Source of the DNA: Acanthamoeba sp. SK_2022b
Lineage: Eukaryota > Discosea > Longamoebia > Acanthamoebidae
DNA: 13,528 nucleotides
Reading direction: 5' to 3'
NCBI GenBank assembly: GCA_027943245.1
Contig: JANDJZ010000906.1
Span: forward strand, 1 to 13,528
Below are positions 11,767-13,528 of the stretch, piece by piece. The notes beneath the pieces are model-generated. The model ran no database searches and had not been told where the DNA came from. It saw only the letters and a program-made list of their open reading frames with translations. Position 1 is the stretch's first letter; each line of letters begins with the position of its first letter. A program made the position numbers and the translations under genes.

Positions 11767-13456
11767 ATGGCAACAGCCGAGTACCTGAAGCGTTATCTCA
11801 GCAGCGATGCAGACACAAAGAAGGAAAAGAAGAGGAGGAAGAAGAAGACGGGAGATGGATCAGTAGAGAGCGGCAAGAGGAAGAGGAAGGGGGCGGCACT
11901 TGGCAGCGGCCTGATGATCGTCGATCACGATGCGCGAGCGCCCATCAAGGCCAAGATTCCCACGGCACGCGTAGAGGACGAGGAGGAGGAGGAAGATGAG
12001 GACGATGCCCCCGTGGTCGTAATGGACACTGAATCGTCGGCCCAGGCACGCCCAATTGGCTCCACCGCCGGCTGGGTCACCATCAATGACACCGGCGCGT
12101 CGGGCGATCTATCGCCTCCGCGCCCTGCAAGGCGTAGCCGCCACGATTCCCCTTCCCCCACACGAGGAGACGACGATGCCTCGCCACCTCGTCGCCGACG
12201 GCGGCTCGATTCGCCATCTCCCACACGCAACGCTCTGGATGCCCAAGACACTTCGCCGCCACGACGACGCACCAGGCACGACTCGCCAGAGGCGGACAAC
12301 CAGGGCACCCTGTCGCCCCCTCGACGCCGAGCGCGGCAGGACACGCCCTCGCCCTCGGCCGAGCGGGGCGACTCCTCGCCGCCTCGCCGCCGAGCGCGAC
12401 ATGACTCCCCAGCCGCTGCCGCCTCCGACTCGTCGCCGCCTCGGAGGCCTCAAGGTGAGGGCGACCTCTCCCCTCCACGACGGGTGCCCTCCCCTCCTCC
12501 CTATCCTCCCTCCCCTCTTCTCTCTCCTTGCTCACATGACGCGCGCGTTCGTGTGTGTGTGATGTGTGATGTGTGGCGTCGCAATTGCAGGCCGAGTCGG
12601 CGGGAGCGGGGCCGGGTCAAGCGACGCTGAGCTCGGGCGTGAAGGCGGGCCTGCGCTCGGGGGCCGACCTCAAGGTGGAGGCGAGCCGCATCAAGCGCGA
12701 GCAGGACGAGAAGTTCAACAAGATGGACCCCGAGGCCTCGGGCCGTGCCGCGCCGACGGTCTACCGCGACCGGCGGGGCCGCAAGCTGGACATGCTCAAC
12801 GAGATGGTGAACCGGGACGCGGGCGTCAAGCCCGCGGAGAGCGAGTCCAACTACGAGTGGGGCGTGGGCGCGGCCAAGAAGCAGGAGCGGGAGAGCGCCC
12901 GGCAGCGGCTGCTCGAGGAGCGGGAGCAGCCCTTTGCCCGCCTCCCCGACGATCCCTCCCTCGACGCCCACTTCCGCGACGTCGAACGGTGGGGCGACCC
13001 CATGGCCGCCCTTCTCAACGTGCGTCGTCTCATGCTCGCATGCCCCCCCCCCTCGTGATGAAGCTGACCGGACCCATGACATCACATCACAAACAAACAA
13101 ACAACAGAAACAATCAGGCGAGGACAAGAAAAAGAAGAAGAGCAAGAAGGACAAGAAGGGAAAGAAGAAGAAGAAGGGGCACTTCCTCGACACGGACGAG
13201 GATGCCGTGTGCAAGTACCGGGCGCCGCCCAACCGATTCAACATCCCGCCTGGCCCGCGCTGGGACGGCCGAGACCGCAGCAACGGCTTCGAGAAGGTGC
13301 GCCGCCACCCTTTCCCCTTTGTCCCACTCCAAACCGATGGCCCTCGCTCACACGCTCCTCCTCCGTCTACTTGCCTTGCAGCGCATGTTCGAGCGCCAGT
13401 CGCAGTCGATCGCGCAGCAGAAGCAGGCCTACGCCTGGAGCGTGGAAGACATGTAG
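11767..13456 (+). CDS. BUD13: BUD13, RES-complex pre-mRNA splicing factor
   Basis: A subunit of the RES (retention and splicing) complex, which acts on activated spliceosomes in the nucleus and helps retain unspliced mRNA. Four exons (11767-12483, 12591-13019, 13108-13296, 13382-13456), all phase 0, encode 469 residues. The start motif AEYLKRYLSSDAD (4-16) matches the family. Lysine/arginine clusters and an acidic run (70-80) follow. Residues 115-239 contain seven SPPR-type repeats mixed with RHDSP, as in animal BUD13. The conserved C-terminal domain has TVYRDRRGRKLDM, WGVGAAKKQ, ERWGDPMA, a lysine-rich insert, APPNRFNIPPGPRWDGRDRS (20 residues), NGFEK and the terminal YAWSVEDM. The first intron uses donor GTGCCC; the better-looking upstream GGTGAGGG would shift the frame. 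Confidence 0.97.
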
Positions 13457-13528
13457 ACGAACAGCTAGCCAACCAACCAACCAATGAAAGCCTTCCGCCC
13501 CCTCTCTCCTCCTCTTTGTCCGATTGAC

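Overview
This is a gene-dense, intron-rich nuclear eukaryotic segment. It has GC-rich exons, short GT-AG introns (mostly about 58-140 nt), 60-70 nt between some neighbouring genes, and microsatellites confined to introns. The homologies (canonical poly(A) polymerase, OXNAD1, a PUMY-PfkB fusion, BUD13) and this gene architecture best fit an Acanthamoeba-like amoebozoan. The genus is inferred; only 'compact, GC-rich protist' is directly visible.

Layout: (1) 3629 down to and beyond position 1, minus strand: nuclear poly(A) polymerase, 16 exons visible, all phases consistent, 754 residues with no stop before the window edge. (2) 3630-3885: divergent promoter with a 24-nt near-perfect palindrome. 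(3) 3886-5176, plus: seven-exon OXNAD1-type NAD-binding oxidoreductase. (4) 5244-7902, plus: a fused pseudouridine-5'-phosphate glycosidase (PUMY/IndA family) and PfkB kinase. Its kinase half reads cleanly after its first few residues. Its glycosidase half carries three small indels and lacks a large conserved segment. (5) 8010-8132: a possible 40-residue secreted peptide, followed by an AT-rich and then purine-rich spacer. (6) 9676-8669, minus: an intronless, heavily N-glycosylated membrane protein of unknown family with an internal duplication. (7) 9853-11703, plus: an F-box-like/leucine-rich-repeat gene with two apparent frame breaks and one in-frame stop. (8) 11767-13456, plus: BUD13, complete in four exons.

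Functionally these are independent genes rather than a pathway. Poly(A) polymerase and BUD13 both act in nuclear pre-mRNA processing or retention, and the PUMY-PfkB gene would degrade pseudouridine from RNA turnover. I see no operon, mobile element, CRISPR array, tRNA or rRNA, and no convincing new multi-gene system. The most informative oddities are the half-decayed (or half-collapsed) PUMY-PfkB fusion, a GC-AG intron in the poly(A) polymerase gene, the promoter palindrome, and the unclassified glycoprotein.
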